Origin: Streptomyces lateritius
GTDB taxonomy: Bacteria; Actinomycetota; Actinomycetes; Streptomycetales; Streptomycetaceae
DNA: 37,797 nucleotides
Assembly: GCF_014649715.1 (NCBI RefSeq)
Contig: NZ_BMTO01000021.1
Span: 77,078-114,874, forward strand
Direction: 5' to 3'
The position numbers and the translations under genes were made by a program. Below, in pieces: positions 13,438 to 20,324 of the stretch (the first letter of the stretch is position 1; every line of letters starts with the position of its first letter). Under the pieces are notes generated by a model, which was not told where the DNA came from, did not search any database, and saw nothing but the letters and a program-made list of their open reading frames with translations.

Positions 13438-13904
13438 GGTGCCGTCCGCCGCTCGTCGTCGCTGCGCTCGGTCAGGGCGATGACGGCCGCGTGCTGGGCC
13501 GGGGTGAATCCGATCGGCTCCCTGCCCTGCTCCTGGTAGCTCACGTACAGGTGGTGCTGCCCGTCAGCCCACTGCCGCAGCAGCGCGCGGGCATCGTCGG
13601 AGCTGATGTCGAGCGCGGCCGCGACCTCGGCCCAGGTGGCGCCCAGCTCCAGGGCGGTGTGCAGGCGGGTGCCCCGGCCGTTCTCGACGTCCCGACGGAT
13701 CGACTCCCGCAACGCGAGCTCCGCCACCGCGTCCTGCGCGGTACCCCGCTCGACAGGGTGCGGGAAGTCCGTCGGGAGACTGGTGTCCCAGACACGCATG
13801 GCGTGCTCCGAGGCCCTGTCCGCCTGCCAGCTCAGCGGGGTGGCCGGAGGCACATCGCCGGGTCGACGGATCTGGAGAGCCTTCCACTGCTCGAAGTCGG
13901 TCAT
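13434..13904 (-). CDS. Putative DNA-binding protein of the minus-strand series
   Basis: 156 residues from ATG 13904. The C-terminal half carries a probable HTH (LHTALELGATWAEVAAALDI, then SSDDARALLRQWADG, roughly 83-117) resembling those of streptomycete plasmid and integrative-element proteins. Start and stop both overlap neighbours (TGATG upstream, ATGA downstream), so translation of three genes is coupled. Role unknown; a regulator of the same unit is possible. Confidence 0.6.
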   Translation of the reverse strand: MTDFEQWKALQIRRPGDVPPATPLSWQADRASEHAMRVWDTSLPTDFPHPVERGTAQDAVAELALRESIRRDVENGRGTRLHTALELGATWAEVAAALDISSDDARALLRQWADGQHHLYVSYQEQGREPIGFTPAQHAAVIALTERSDDERRTAP

Positions 13905-14539
13905 CAGCTGTTCTCCTTGGTGTCGTTGGCGGCGGCGTCCAGCTCGGCCGCCACCCACTTCGCTGCTGCGGTGACGCTGGTGAAGGGCTTCTCGCCGCTG
14001 TTCTTCGCCCAGATCGCGTAGCCCGAGAGACCACGGGCGGGCGGGTGGAACTCAGGACCGATGGCCGCGTGCCAGACCGTGGCGCCTCGCTTACCCCGGC
14101 CCTCGGTGACCGAGCCCACAATGTCCTCCTCCGACAGCCGGTCGACCTTCTCCCGGGAGCAGAGGTAGGCCCCGGGCGTGGTGTGATCCCGCAGGTCGAG
14201 CAGCGGCGGGCCGGGGTAGAGCCACAGCCCGGCCACCCTCTTAGGGGGCTGCCCGTACCCGATGCGCGCCGTGGTGGTCGTCCGGGTGGTGTGCTCCTCG
14301 CCGCTGATCAGGTGGACCGTGTCGCAGGCCCGGCACAGCAGGCGCACGGTGATCCGGTCATGGCGGTCGTGGTGGCCGCACTCCTCGTTGGGGCACGTGT
14401 GCTCCGGGCCGCCCCGGCGGGTGCGCAGCTTGTCGGACACGACCTGGTGGTCGACCTCCCAGACAGGCTTGGCGCAGTCCGGCCGGTGGGCGAAGGGATG
14501 CCACTCCAGGTGGGCGGCGAGGGCGTCGGAACTGCTCAT
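13904..14539 (-). CDS. Zinc-ribbon-containing protein of unknown function
   Basis: 211 residues. A four-cysteine cluster (HTCPNEECGHHDRHDR, then LLCRACDTVH, about residues 47-80) is typical of a zinc ribbon. A central hydrophobic beta-rich part (VAGLWLYPGPPLLDL) follows. The C-terminus FTSVTAAAKWVAAELDAA could be an amphipathic helix. ATG 14539 starts 88 bases after the previous gene; the stop overlaps the next ATG. No family is recognised. Confidence 0.6.
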   Translation of the reverse strand: MSSSDALAAHLEWHPFAHRPDCAKPVWEVDHQVVSDKLRTRRGGPEHTCPNEECGHHDRHDRITVRLLCRACDTVHLISGEEHTTRTTTTARIGYGQPPKRVAGLWLYPGPPLLDLRDHTTPGAYLCSREKVDRLSEEDIVGSVTEGRGKRGATVWHAAIGPEFHPPARGLSGYAIWAKNSGEKPFTSVTAAAKWVAAELDAAANDTKENS

Positions 14540-14627
14540 CGGGCAGCCTCCGTCGTGGCGTCGGTGGGGACTGCATCCCCCTGGGAGTGGCGGTTCGGCT
14601 CTCCCGATACGAGGAGAAGTGGCACGT

Positions 14628-14825
14628 TCAGCGGCATCGGATGGTGACCTTCCCGGACGACGGGACGGGGAGGGTGGAGGCGGTGCGGGCGAGCTCCTGG
14701 AGCCGGTCGAAGTCCTCGTCGGTTAGCGGGCCGCCGTCGGCGCGGGCGTAGTCGATGACGATCGGGGGCTTGGGCTGCGGGAACAATGCTCCCTGGTCGG
14801 GGTGGACCTGTACGGGCTCGGTCAT
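14628..14825 (-). CDS. Small hypothetical protein coupled to the 261-residue gene
   Basis: 65 residues, ATG 14825 overlapping the stop of the preceding gene by ATGA (14822-14825). Acidic middle (DGGPLTDEDFDRLQELARTA), basic last residues. The function is unknown; the coupling argues that it acts with the upstream HTH protein. Confidence 0.55.
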   Translation of the reverse strand: MTEPVQVHPDQGALFPQPKPPIVIDYARADGGPLTDEDFDRLQELARTASTLPVPSSGKVTIRCR

Positions 14826-15607
14826 CGGACGGTCTCCCTGCTGGTCAGGTCCCCCGTGGCGCGGCCCCGGAGGATGCCCTCGGCGACGGCGCGGTGTTCC
14901 GCCGCGCGGCGACGGCGTTCGGCGGCGGCGGGCTCCTCGATGGCGGCGAGCTGCTCGAAGGCCTCGGCGCGAGCGAAATGCTTCGCGGCCCAGACCGCAC
15001 GCTTCTCCTCGGCGGCATCCGTGCCGGCCGCCTCCATCACCGCGGTGTACGCGGCCTCGCACTCCACGCGCAGTTCCTCGGACCGCTGCTCAAGGCGCTT
15101 CACCTCGGCTCGGCGGTCGTTGGCCTCCTGGCGGGCGGCCTCGTCGCGCAGGGAGGGCAGCAGGCTGCTGATGCCGCCGGGGGCCTCGCCGGTAAGGCCT
15201 GCCAGCCACTCGTCGAGACGGCGGGCGTGCTCGGCCGGGTCGGCCGGGCCGCGGCCGAAGCCGTTGCGCTGGCGGCCCATCATCACCCAGGCCCCGACCT
15301 TGGTGTTCCACCGCTCGTGGGCGGACTGCTTGGAGATCCCGGCCGCGTTGCCGAGGGCGCTCCAGCTGGAGCCGCGCTCGCGCTCGACGATGACCGCCCA
15401 GTCCACCAGTCGGTCGGCGATGCTCTGCACAAAGAGCGCGTCGCGGAGCAGACCGCCGGGGTCGTCGATCGGGTAGGGAGCGTCGACGTCGCGCAACGCA
15501 GCCTCGGTCAGCTCCATGAGCGTCTGCACGCGGGCGAGCATCGCCTCGTCGACCGGGGTGAGGGCCGGGGGCCGGGCCCGCTCGTCGGGTTCGTTCGTCT
15601 CATCCAT
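14822..15607 (-). CDS. HTH and coiled-coil protein heading the minus-strand series
   Basis: 261 residues. Residues 80-115 form a probable HTH (SSWSALGNAAGISKQSAHER, then WNTKVGAWVMMG). Residues 150-250 are a long charged helix rich in Glu/Arg/Ala, probably a coiled coil (NDRRAEVKRLEQRSEELRVE). Such HTH proteins are frequent on streptomycete plasmids and integrative elements. A palindrome GTCAGGTTAGACCTGAC begins 5 bases upstream of the start codon and is a candidate operator, so self-regulation is plausible. It is the first gene of the overlapping run to 13060. Confidence 0.65.
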   Translation of the reverse strand: MDETNEPDERARPPALTPVDEAMLARVQTLMELTEAALRDVDAPYPIDDPGGLLRDALFVQSIADRLVDWAVIVERERGSSWSALGNAAGISKQSAHERWNTKVGAWVMMGRQRNGFGRGPADPAEHARRLDEWLAGLTGEAPGGISSLLPSLRDEAARQEANDRRAEVKRLEQRSEELRVECEAAYTAVMEAAGTDAAEEKRAVWAAKHFARAEAFEQLAAIEEPAAAERRRRAAEHRAVAEGILRGRATGDLTSRETVR

Positions 15608-15611
15608 GAGC

Positions 15612-15645
15612 GTCAGGTTAGACCTGACCCCTGCCCGCGTCAGGG
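15612..15645 (-). promoter_or_regulatory. Candidate operator for the 14822-15607 gene
   Basis: GTCAGGT at 15612-15618 and ACCTGAC at 15622-15628 form a perfect dyad. A third half-site CGTCAGGG lies at 15638, 27 bases from the equivalent base of the first. All lie within 40 bases of the start codon. Confidence 0.5.
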
Positions 15646-15696
15646 TTTTCTTGACATCTTCGGCCGCGGTGGGCTCCTTCGAGGCGAGAGGGCGTG

Positions 15697-15733
15697 GGGG
15701 TCCGGCCCCGTTGTCGGCTTCGGGCCGGACCCC
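15697..15733 (-). terminator. 12-bp stem terminator after the 15748-16645 gene set
   Basis: GGGGTCCGGCCC at 15697-15708 is complementary to 15722-15733 with a 13-base loop. It begins 15 bases beyond the stop codon of the gene at 15748. Confidence 0.75.
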
Positions 15734-15747
15734 GCGGGGAGGGTGGA

Positions 15748-16167
15748 TCAGATGCCGACGATGCGGGCGGCGGCTTCGTTCAGCCGGTCGCCGGGGTGGA
15801 GGACGGCCAGGTCGTACGCGAACTGTTCGCCGAGCTGCTGAACGTCCTTCGCGGTCTGCGGGGTGAGCGCGTCGAGGGCCGGGTTGGTGTCGGGGTTGGT
15901 GAGGCGTTGCACGACGAGGCCGATCGCGGCGAGGACGTTGGCGTCGGCACCGGACAGGGTGGTGATGATGGTCTGGGTCTGGTCGGCGGTGAGCTTGTCG
16001 ACGGCGAGGAGCCGCAGCCCGTCGGCGATCATCGCGACCCCGGGGTGCACGGTGGGGATGGAGTCCAGGTGCTCGATGAGGTCCTCGTCGAGCGGCGGAA
16101 ACTCTGCGGTGCGGGACGGGATCGGCGCGGCGAACCCGGGGATGTGGGTGGAGGGGTAGTTGTCCAT
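15748..16167 (-). CDS. Unknown helical protein, third gene of a three-gene set
   Basis: 139 residues from ATG 16167, which overlaps the preceding stop (TGATG). Soluble and largely helical, with a Pro-rich first 30 residues. Segments such as TADQTQTIITTLSGADANVL and PQTAKDVQQLGEQFAYDLAV suggest a small helical bundle. No family is recognised. It ends at the terminator 15697-15733. Confidence 0.6.
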   Translation of the reverse strand: MDNYPSTHIPGFAAPIPSRTAEFPPLDEDLIEHLDSIPTVHPGVAMIADGLRLLAVDKLTADQTQTIITTLSGADANVLAAIGLVVQRLTNPDTNPALDALTPQTAKDVQQLGEQFAYDLAVLHPGDRLNEAAARIVGI

Positions 16168-16346
16168 CACTCCTCGCCGTCCCAGTCGCCGGTGACCAGC
16201 TGCTCGAACGCGGCGGCCGCGCGGCCGGGGACCTCGGAGGCGAGGACGTCGTCGAGGAGGTCCAGCGGGTCGAGGCGGGAGAACAGGTCCTCGATCTCGG
16301 CGATGAGGAGCGGGTCCATCTCGTCGTACTCGGAGCGGGCCACCAT
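16167..16346 (-). CDS. Small acidic protein, second gene of the set
   Basis: 59 residues from ATG 16346, with GGAGG at 8 bases. Very acidic (DEMDPLLIAEIEDLFSRLDP, then a DWDGEE end), with a single helical hairpin predicted. Both ends overlap neighbouring genes by TGATG. The strong negative charge would suit a protein partner or DNA mimic, but this is a guess. Confidence 0.55.
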   Translation of the reverse strand: MVARSEYDEMDPLLIAEIEDLFSRLDPLDLLDDVLASEVPGRAAAAFEQLVTGDWDGEE

Positions 16347-16645
16347 CACGCCACCTCCTTCAGCGCGGTGCGGACGGCGGTCGGGGCGAACCGCTGACAG
16401 CTCACGCCGTCGCACAGCCAGCCGTCGCAGAACAGGCAGCGCTCGTTGTTCGTGGCCTTCGCCGGGACGAGGCGGAGCAGCGGCTGCCGCTGGTAGCCGG
16501 GGGCCATCTCGGCGAGCGTCCGGCGCGCCGGCCGGGTGACGAACTCATCGTCACGCTTCATACGGCGCATCGCGTCGGCGAAGGCGTCGGAGGGATTGAC
16601 GGGGAGGGCGAGTGTGCGAGTAGCCATGTGGCGGTTACGATCCAT
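16346..16645 (-). CDS. Small zinc-finger-like protein, first gene of the set
   Basis: 99 residues. The C-terminal CLFCDGWLCDGVSCQRF offers four cysteines for one zinc. The N-terminal half is basic. ATG 16645 lies within the palindrome 16638-16653 and has GGAGG at 9 bases; ATG 16627 is an alternative. It is divergent from the regulator gene at 16862, with about 150 bases between the two palindromes. The function is unknown. Confidence 0.6.
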   Translation of the reverse strand: MDRNRHMATRTLALPVNPSDAFADAMRRMKRDDEFVTRPARRTLAEMAPGYQRQPLLRLVPAKATNNERCLFCDGWLCDGVSCQRFAPTAVRTALKEVA

Positions 16646-16653
16646 ATGGATCG
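16638..16653. promoter_or_regulatory. 16-bp perfect palindrome at the minus-strand start
   Basis: CGATCCATATGGATCG contains the start codon of the gene at 16346-16645. It shares the core CCATATGG with the palindrome at 16789, so both are candidate sites for one dimeric regulator. Confidence 0.55.
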
Positions 16654-16788
16654 GCCTCCTGTATGCGCAGGTGGGCGGGTTCTCGTCCTTCGCGGTGTTA
16701 CGAGCACCGAGTCGGACACACGGCCCTGGTCCGGCGATTGCTGGATTGGGGCCGTTCTGTTGTGCCGATAACGACACTAGGACATGAC

Positions 16789-16802
16789 TTGCCATATGGC
16801 AA
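16789..16802. promoter_or_regulatory. 14-bp perfect palindrome upstream of the divergent regulator
   Basis: TTGCCATATGGCAA has the same CCATATGG core as 16638-16653. It lies 60 bases before the chosen start of the regulator gene and next to a TAGGAC sequence that could be a -10 element. Confidence 0.55.
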
Positions 16803-16861
16803 CCCAGCACGCCAAGATGAGGGGGCACGCCATCACTGAGGAGGAGGGAGGACCGGACTTG

Positions 16862-17092
16862 GTGACCTTCCGTGAGGCCGCGCAGCGCGTGGTGGACGAA
16901 GGCATCGCCCCGACCATGAGCCACCAACGCATCTCGCAGCTGCACAAGAAGGACGAGAACTTCCCGCCCGTGCAGCAGATCGGGCGCGCCAAGGTCTTGG
17001 ACTGGAGAACCGCGAAAAGCTACTTCGTGGCGCACGCAGCGAAGGCCGCGAACCGAGACAGCCGGCGTCGGGCGCCGAACGAAGACGAGTGA
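16862..17092 (+). CDS. Small DNA-binding protein (excisionase/AlpA-like)
   Basis: 76 residues from GTG 16862, with GGGAGG at 10 bases; ATG 16817 and ATG 16796 would extend it. VTFREAAQRVVDEGIAPTMS followed by HQRISQLHKKDENFPPVQQI, then VLDWRTAKSYFVAH, is the winged-helix layout of MerR-type excisionase and AlpA proteins, in which one monomer binds DNA as a regulator or recombination directionality factor. The basic C-terminus (NRDSRRRAP) may add DNA contacts. It is divergent from the three-gene set, and the shared palindromes make it the obvious candidate repressor. Confidence 0.65.
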   Translation: MTFREAAQRVVDEGIAPTMSHQRISQLHKKDENFPPVQQIGRAKVLDWRTAKSYFVAHAAKAANRDSRRRAPNEDE

Positions 17093-17171
17093 CACGGCGG
17101 CCGCTCCAGGGGTCGTGATCGGTTACGAGCCCATGGCACCACCGCCAACTCCTGGCGCCGAGGAAGCCGTT

Positions 17172-17203
17172 GTTGTCATCTGGCCATGGCCGGATCTGAC
17201 AAC
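17172..17203. promoter_or_regulatory. Candidate operator upstream of the XRE regulator
   Basis: GTTGTCA at 17172-17178 and TGACAAC at 17197-17203 form an interrupted dyad. Its centre contains a second palindrome, GGCCATGGCC (17182-17191). It lies about 80 bases upstream of the start at 17281. Confidence 0.5.
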
Positions 17204-17280
17204 AGCCCAGCTCCCGGCATCACTGACATAAGCCGCACGACGCACTCCCGACGAGACACGAGAGGAGGAACACTCGCCGC

Positions 17281-18486
17281 ATGACGACCTTCCCGGAGCT
17301 GCTCCGCAAGCTGCGCATGGAGGCTGGCTGGTCGCTGGCCGCTCTCGCGCAGCATGTCCACTACGACCGCACGTCCCTGCACTCCTTCGAGTCCGGCCGC
17401 AGGCCGACTCCGTTCGAGGTTGCCGAGAGAGCCGATGAGGCTCTGGGTACGAACGGCCGGCTGGTGGCGAAGTGGCGGGAGGAAGACGCGGCGCGGCGCG
17501 AAGCGGCTGCCGTTCACAGGGTTCGTGCTGCCGCGCTGGCCATGTCGAACGACCTGACCGCGCTCGCCGAGCTGGACATCTCGGAGCTGCAGGAGGGTGT
17601 GGAGTCGACCGCGGTCGACTACCTGGCCAATCCGCCGGCGCCGATGATGGACCGCGCTCATGCCCTGCGTGGTGAGGCCTTCGAGCGCCTGCGCTCGGGG
17701 CACTTCCGGCCGGGCGATCGGGCGGATCTGTACGTGGCCGCAGGCAGGTTGTCCGGGGTTCTGGCATACGCGCTGCTCGACCTCGGCGACGCGGTCGAGG
17801 CGCACGCGCACGCGGTCGCTGCCGGTCGGTGTGCCGAGTTCGCGGGCGACTCCGAGCTCGCCGCTTGGGTCGCGGGCACGAAGTCGCTGATCTCGCGGTT
17901 CCAGGGGGACTACGGCAAGGCGCTGGAGTACGTCCGGGACGGCTACCAGTGGGTCGGTGGCGGGCACGGGACGGGCGAGGCGCGGCTGCGCTGCGGCGAG
18001 GCTCAGTGCTTGGCGAACCTGGGCGATTCCCGGGCCGCGAACGACGCACTCGACGGCGCCGAGCTCGCGCGGGAGCGGATCCGTAGGGATGACTCCCTCG
18101 AGGGTCTCTTCGGGTTCAGCCGGGCCAAGCAGTCGTACTACGCCGGCTCGTCTCTGATCTGGCTGGACGGCGGGCACGACGCGGAGCGGGCGGTGCGGGA
18201 AGCATCGGCGGCGATCGCGCTGTGGCAGTCCGGGCCGGAGGAGGAGCGGTCGCTGGATGATGAACGCCTGGCGCACATCTACCTCGCGACGGCGCGCGTG
18301 CAGCTCGACGACGTGGAAGGCGCGGCCGATGCGATCCGGCCGGTGCTGTCGTTGCCCCTGGAGGAACAGATCTCTTGGATTGTGAAGCGCGCTGATCGAC
18401 TGGCCGGAATGCTGAGCGCGCCCCGGTATGCCGGAAATCGTACAGCTGTCGAAACGGTGGAAGCGATCAACGCCCTCGCGGCGTGA
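17281..18486 (+). CDS. XRE-family regulator with long helical C-terminal domain
   Basis: 401 residues. Residues 5-60 are an XRE-type HTH (ELLRKLRMEAGWSLAALAQH, then DRTSLHSFESGRRPTP). Residues 90-395 are a series of helical hairpins resembling tetratricopeptide repeats (for example GDYGKALEYVRDGYQW and GDSRAANDALDGAELARERI). This layout is common in streptomycete regulators, where the helical part is assumed to sense a peptide or protein. ATG 17281 has GAGGAGG at 11 bases. The dyad at 17172-17203 may be its own operator. It probably controls element genes, but the sequence does not show which. Confidence 0.85.
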   Translation: MTTFPELLRKLRMEAGWSLAALAQHVHYDRTSLHSFESGRRPTPFEVAERADEALGTNGRLVAKWREEDAARREAAAVHRVRAAALAMSNDLTALAELDISELQEGVESTAVDYLANPPAPMMDRAHALRGEAFERLRSGHFRPGDRADLYVAAGRLSGVLAYALLDLGDAVEAHAHAVAAGRCAEFAGDSELAAWVAGTKSLISRFQGDYGKALEYVRDGYQWVGGGHGTGEARLRCGEAQCLANLGDSRAANDALDGAELARERIRRDDSLEGLFGFSRAKQSYYAGSSLIWLDGGHDAERAVREASAAIALWQSGPEEERSLDDERLAHIYLATARVQLDDVEGAADAIRPVLSLPLEEQISWIVKRADRLAGMLSAPRYAGNRTAVETVEAINALAA

Positions 18487-18688
18487 CGGAAAGGAAGTAG
18501 AGCGATGGGCCCGTAGCCCTGCCAGAAACGCATGACGGCCGACCGGTCATCACCCGGCCGACCGCCCTTATAGCCGCTGACCTGCGAAGACACGCGGCTA
18601 CGTGAACCACCTCGCTAGAAGCGTTCGGCATGATGCTATGCCTTTTCCGGGGAGACGTGAAAAGTCTCCTCAAGGTTCTGGTGATCGC

Positions 18689-18985
18689 ATGAGCGAGCGC
18701 CGCGCCACCCTGCCTTCGTTCGTCACTTTCGCCACCGGCGCCGAGCTTCTCCGCGTGCTGGGCATTGACCCGGAGGCAACCGCCGACTCCGTTCGCCACA
18801 TCGCACGGTCTCGAGAGTCCTGGCCGTTCGGCGACCGCCCTGGCCAGACGCCATACGAGCGCATCGCAAACGCTCGGGCGATGCCCACTGACGTCTTCCT
18901 GGCGTACCTAGAGAAAGAGCCGCCGAACCCGCGTGGCCGCGGCCGGGACAAGAAGCCTCGCGCCAAGCCGGGTGGCTCCGGATGA
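18689..18985 (+). CDS. Small hypothetical protein
   Basis: 98 residues from ATG 18689. The middle (TGAELLRVLGIDPEATADSV, then RHIARSRESWPFG) looks like a compact helical, possibly HTH-type domain. The tail is very basic (RGRGRDKKPRAKP), fitting nucleic-acid binding. An in-frame GTG at 18602 would add 29 residues of poor quality. Ends at the hairpin 19022-19057. Confidence 0.55.
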   Translation: MSERRATLPSFVTFATGAELLRVLGIDPEATADSVRHIARSRESWPFGDRPGQTPYERIANARAMPTDVFLAYLEKEPPNPRGRGRDKKPRAKPGGSG

Positions 18986-19021
18986 GCCGCTTACGGCTTC
19001 ACCAGCAGCACTGGAACACGC

Positions 19022-19057
19022 GAAGGGCCGGCGAGTTCGCAGCTCAGCCGGCCCTTC
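19022..19057 (+). terminator. 11-bp stem terminator
   Basis: GAAGGGCCGGC at 19022-19032 pairs perfectly with 19047-19057. It lies 37 bases after the stop codon at 18985. Confidence 0.7.
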
Positions 19058-19197
19058 CAAGCACAACAGCGGGTGGTCGTCCGCTGCACGAACGTCTCTC
19101 TCCCAGAGAAAGGGTCGCTCTCGATGAGAAGCGTACCGGCACTTCGCAACCTGCCAAGTGATACCCCCACGATGAAGCCCTCGTACGGCGGTGGGCT

Positions 19198-20226
19198 GTG
19201 AGCGAGGAATTCGGCTCCAGCTACCTGGAGCGGGCGTGGGAAGCCCCGGAGGAAGTGGTGCTGCGGCGTGAGCTTGTGCGTACACCGGGCCTTCAGCCTG
19301 AGGACGTCGGCGTCTTGGCGGAGCTCCTGCTTCGGGACCCGCGCCTCCCGTCGACCATGGAGGCGATCCGTCAGGACCTCCAGGCACAGGGCTGGAAGAT
19401 GGGCAAGGACCGGTACACCGCGATCGCCGGCCGCCTGACCAATGCTGGCCATCTGGCCCGGGTGTCGGTGTACGACGAGGCGGCGAAGCGGCCGACGTGG
19501 GTGACCCGCGTGTACCGGAACCCCGCCAACAACGAGCAGTACGTCGATCTGGGCATCACCGCGTCCATGCAGGTCAGGGCCGAAGTGCGGGAAACCCGCG
19601 ATTCGGGCACCTCCGAACTGCGGGTAACCCGCGCTTCTCCTGGTCACAGCCGAACTGCGGAAAACCCGCAATCCGGAAGCGAACTGCGGGAAACCCGCGA
19701 TTCGGAAACCGACGTTTCCCCTGGTCACGGCCGGAATGCGGAAACCCCGCGATCCGACGTTCACCCCCCACACCCCCCGGAGGAGGTGGAAACCTCCTCC
19801 CCCTACCCCCTCAAGTCGGCTGACCGCGCGAAGGAGGGGGAGGGGGCAAGCTCCGCCAGCAACGACGAAAAGCTCCAGGCCGCCTACGACTTCCTCCAGG
19901 AGCTCCCGAACCCGTGGCGTGCTGGCCGGGCCACCGCTCGCAAGCTCGCGCCTAAGCTCATCGAAGCCATCGCCGAGCAGGGCTGGGAACTGGACGCCGA
20001 TCTGGCGAAGAAGCTCACCGAGGCCCCCGAGGGCATCAAGAGCTACCCCAGCGTCCTCGCCCGCCGCGTGGACGACCTTCCGCGCCGCGGCCCGTCGCGG
20101 CTGCCTGGACAGCGCCGCGAGCGCCTCAGCAACGTTCCCGAGCGCCCCGCCAGCATCGTGCCCTCGGAAGACGGCATGGCCGCCGTCAGGGCCGCTTTCG
20201 AGGCCATCCGCAGCGGCACCCGATAG
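19198..20226 (+). CDS. Replication-initiator-like winged-helix protein with internal repeat tract
   Basis: 342 residues from GTG 19198. The N-terminal 110 residues resemble a winged helix of plasmid replication or helper proteins (VGVLAELLLRDPRLPSTMEA, then GKDRYTAIAGRLTNAGHLAR, then TWVTRVYRNP). The middle (about residues 125-190) is a degenerate repeat based on ELRETRDS, caused by DNA hairpin repeats. The C-terminal part is a second helical domain (YDFLQELPNPWRAGRATARK, then LAPKLIEAIAEQGWELDADL) and a basic tail. Similar proteins occur on streptomycete accessory DNA. Replication initiation is an inference from architecture and repeats, not proven. Ends at the terminator 20255-20290. Confidence 0.6.
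   Translation: MSEEFGSSYLERAWEAPEEVVLRRELVRTPGLQPEDVGVLAELLLRDPRLPSTMEAIRQDLQAQGWKMGKDRYTAIAGRLTNAGHLARVSVYDEAAKRPTWVTRVYRNPANNEQYVDLGITASMQVRAEVRETRDSGTSELRVTRASPGHSRTAENPQSGSELRETRDSETDVSPGHGRNAETPRSDVHPPHPPEEVETSSPYPLKSADRAKEGEGASSASNDEKLQAAYDFLQELPNPWRAGRATARKLAPKLIEAIAEQGWELDADLAKKLTEAPEGIKSYPSVLARRVDDLPRRGPSRLPGQRRERLSNVPERPASIVPSEDGMAAVRAAFEAIRSGTR
19581..19757 (+). repeat. Five hairpin-type direct repeats inside the initiator-like gene
   Basis: Five copies of a ~25-base unit based on GAACTGCGGGAAACCCGCG followed by ATTCGG start near 19581, 19614, 19651, 19681 and 19731. Each core GCGGG-AAA-CCCGC folds back on itself. Copies 2 and 4 are followed by nearly the same linker (CTGGTCAC at 19640 and 19721), giving a longer-range duplication. 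All units keep the gene in frame. They resemble iterons in spacing but not strictly in phase. Confidence 0.75.
19779..19800 (+). repeat. Perfect 9-bp stem hairpin within the initiator-like gene
   Basis: GGAGGAGGT at 19779-19787 pairs with ACCTCCTCC at 19792-19800 around GGAA. It lies 22 bases after the last hairpin repeat, in a C-rich stretch, inside the coding sequence. Confidence 0.6.
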
Positions 20227-20254
20227 AGCTCGCCGCGTTCCGGCTGGACATTCC

Positions 20255-20290
20255 TGGTGGCGTACGGCCTGTCAGCGCCGTACGCCACCA
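20255..20290 (+). terminator. 13-bp stem terminator
   Basis: TGGTGGCGTACGG at 20255-20267 is exactly complementary to 20278-20290. It lies 28 bases after the initiator-like gene. Confidence 0.75.
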
Positions 20291-20324
20291 TCCACCGACC
20301 CGCTCAACCTGATCAGGGGGAACG

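Noticed and set aside
19581..19757. CRISPR array
   Set aside because: The units are about 25 bases and irregularly spaced (30-50 bases), the spacers resemble each other, and the array lies inside a coding sequence with no cas genes.
18991..19773. Minus-strand ORF with repeated AGFPQF-like motifs
   Set aside because: The repetition comes from the DNA hairpin repeats inside the plus-strand initiator-like gene, which has better coding character.
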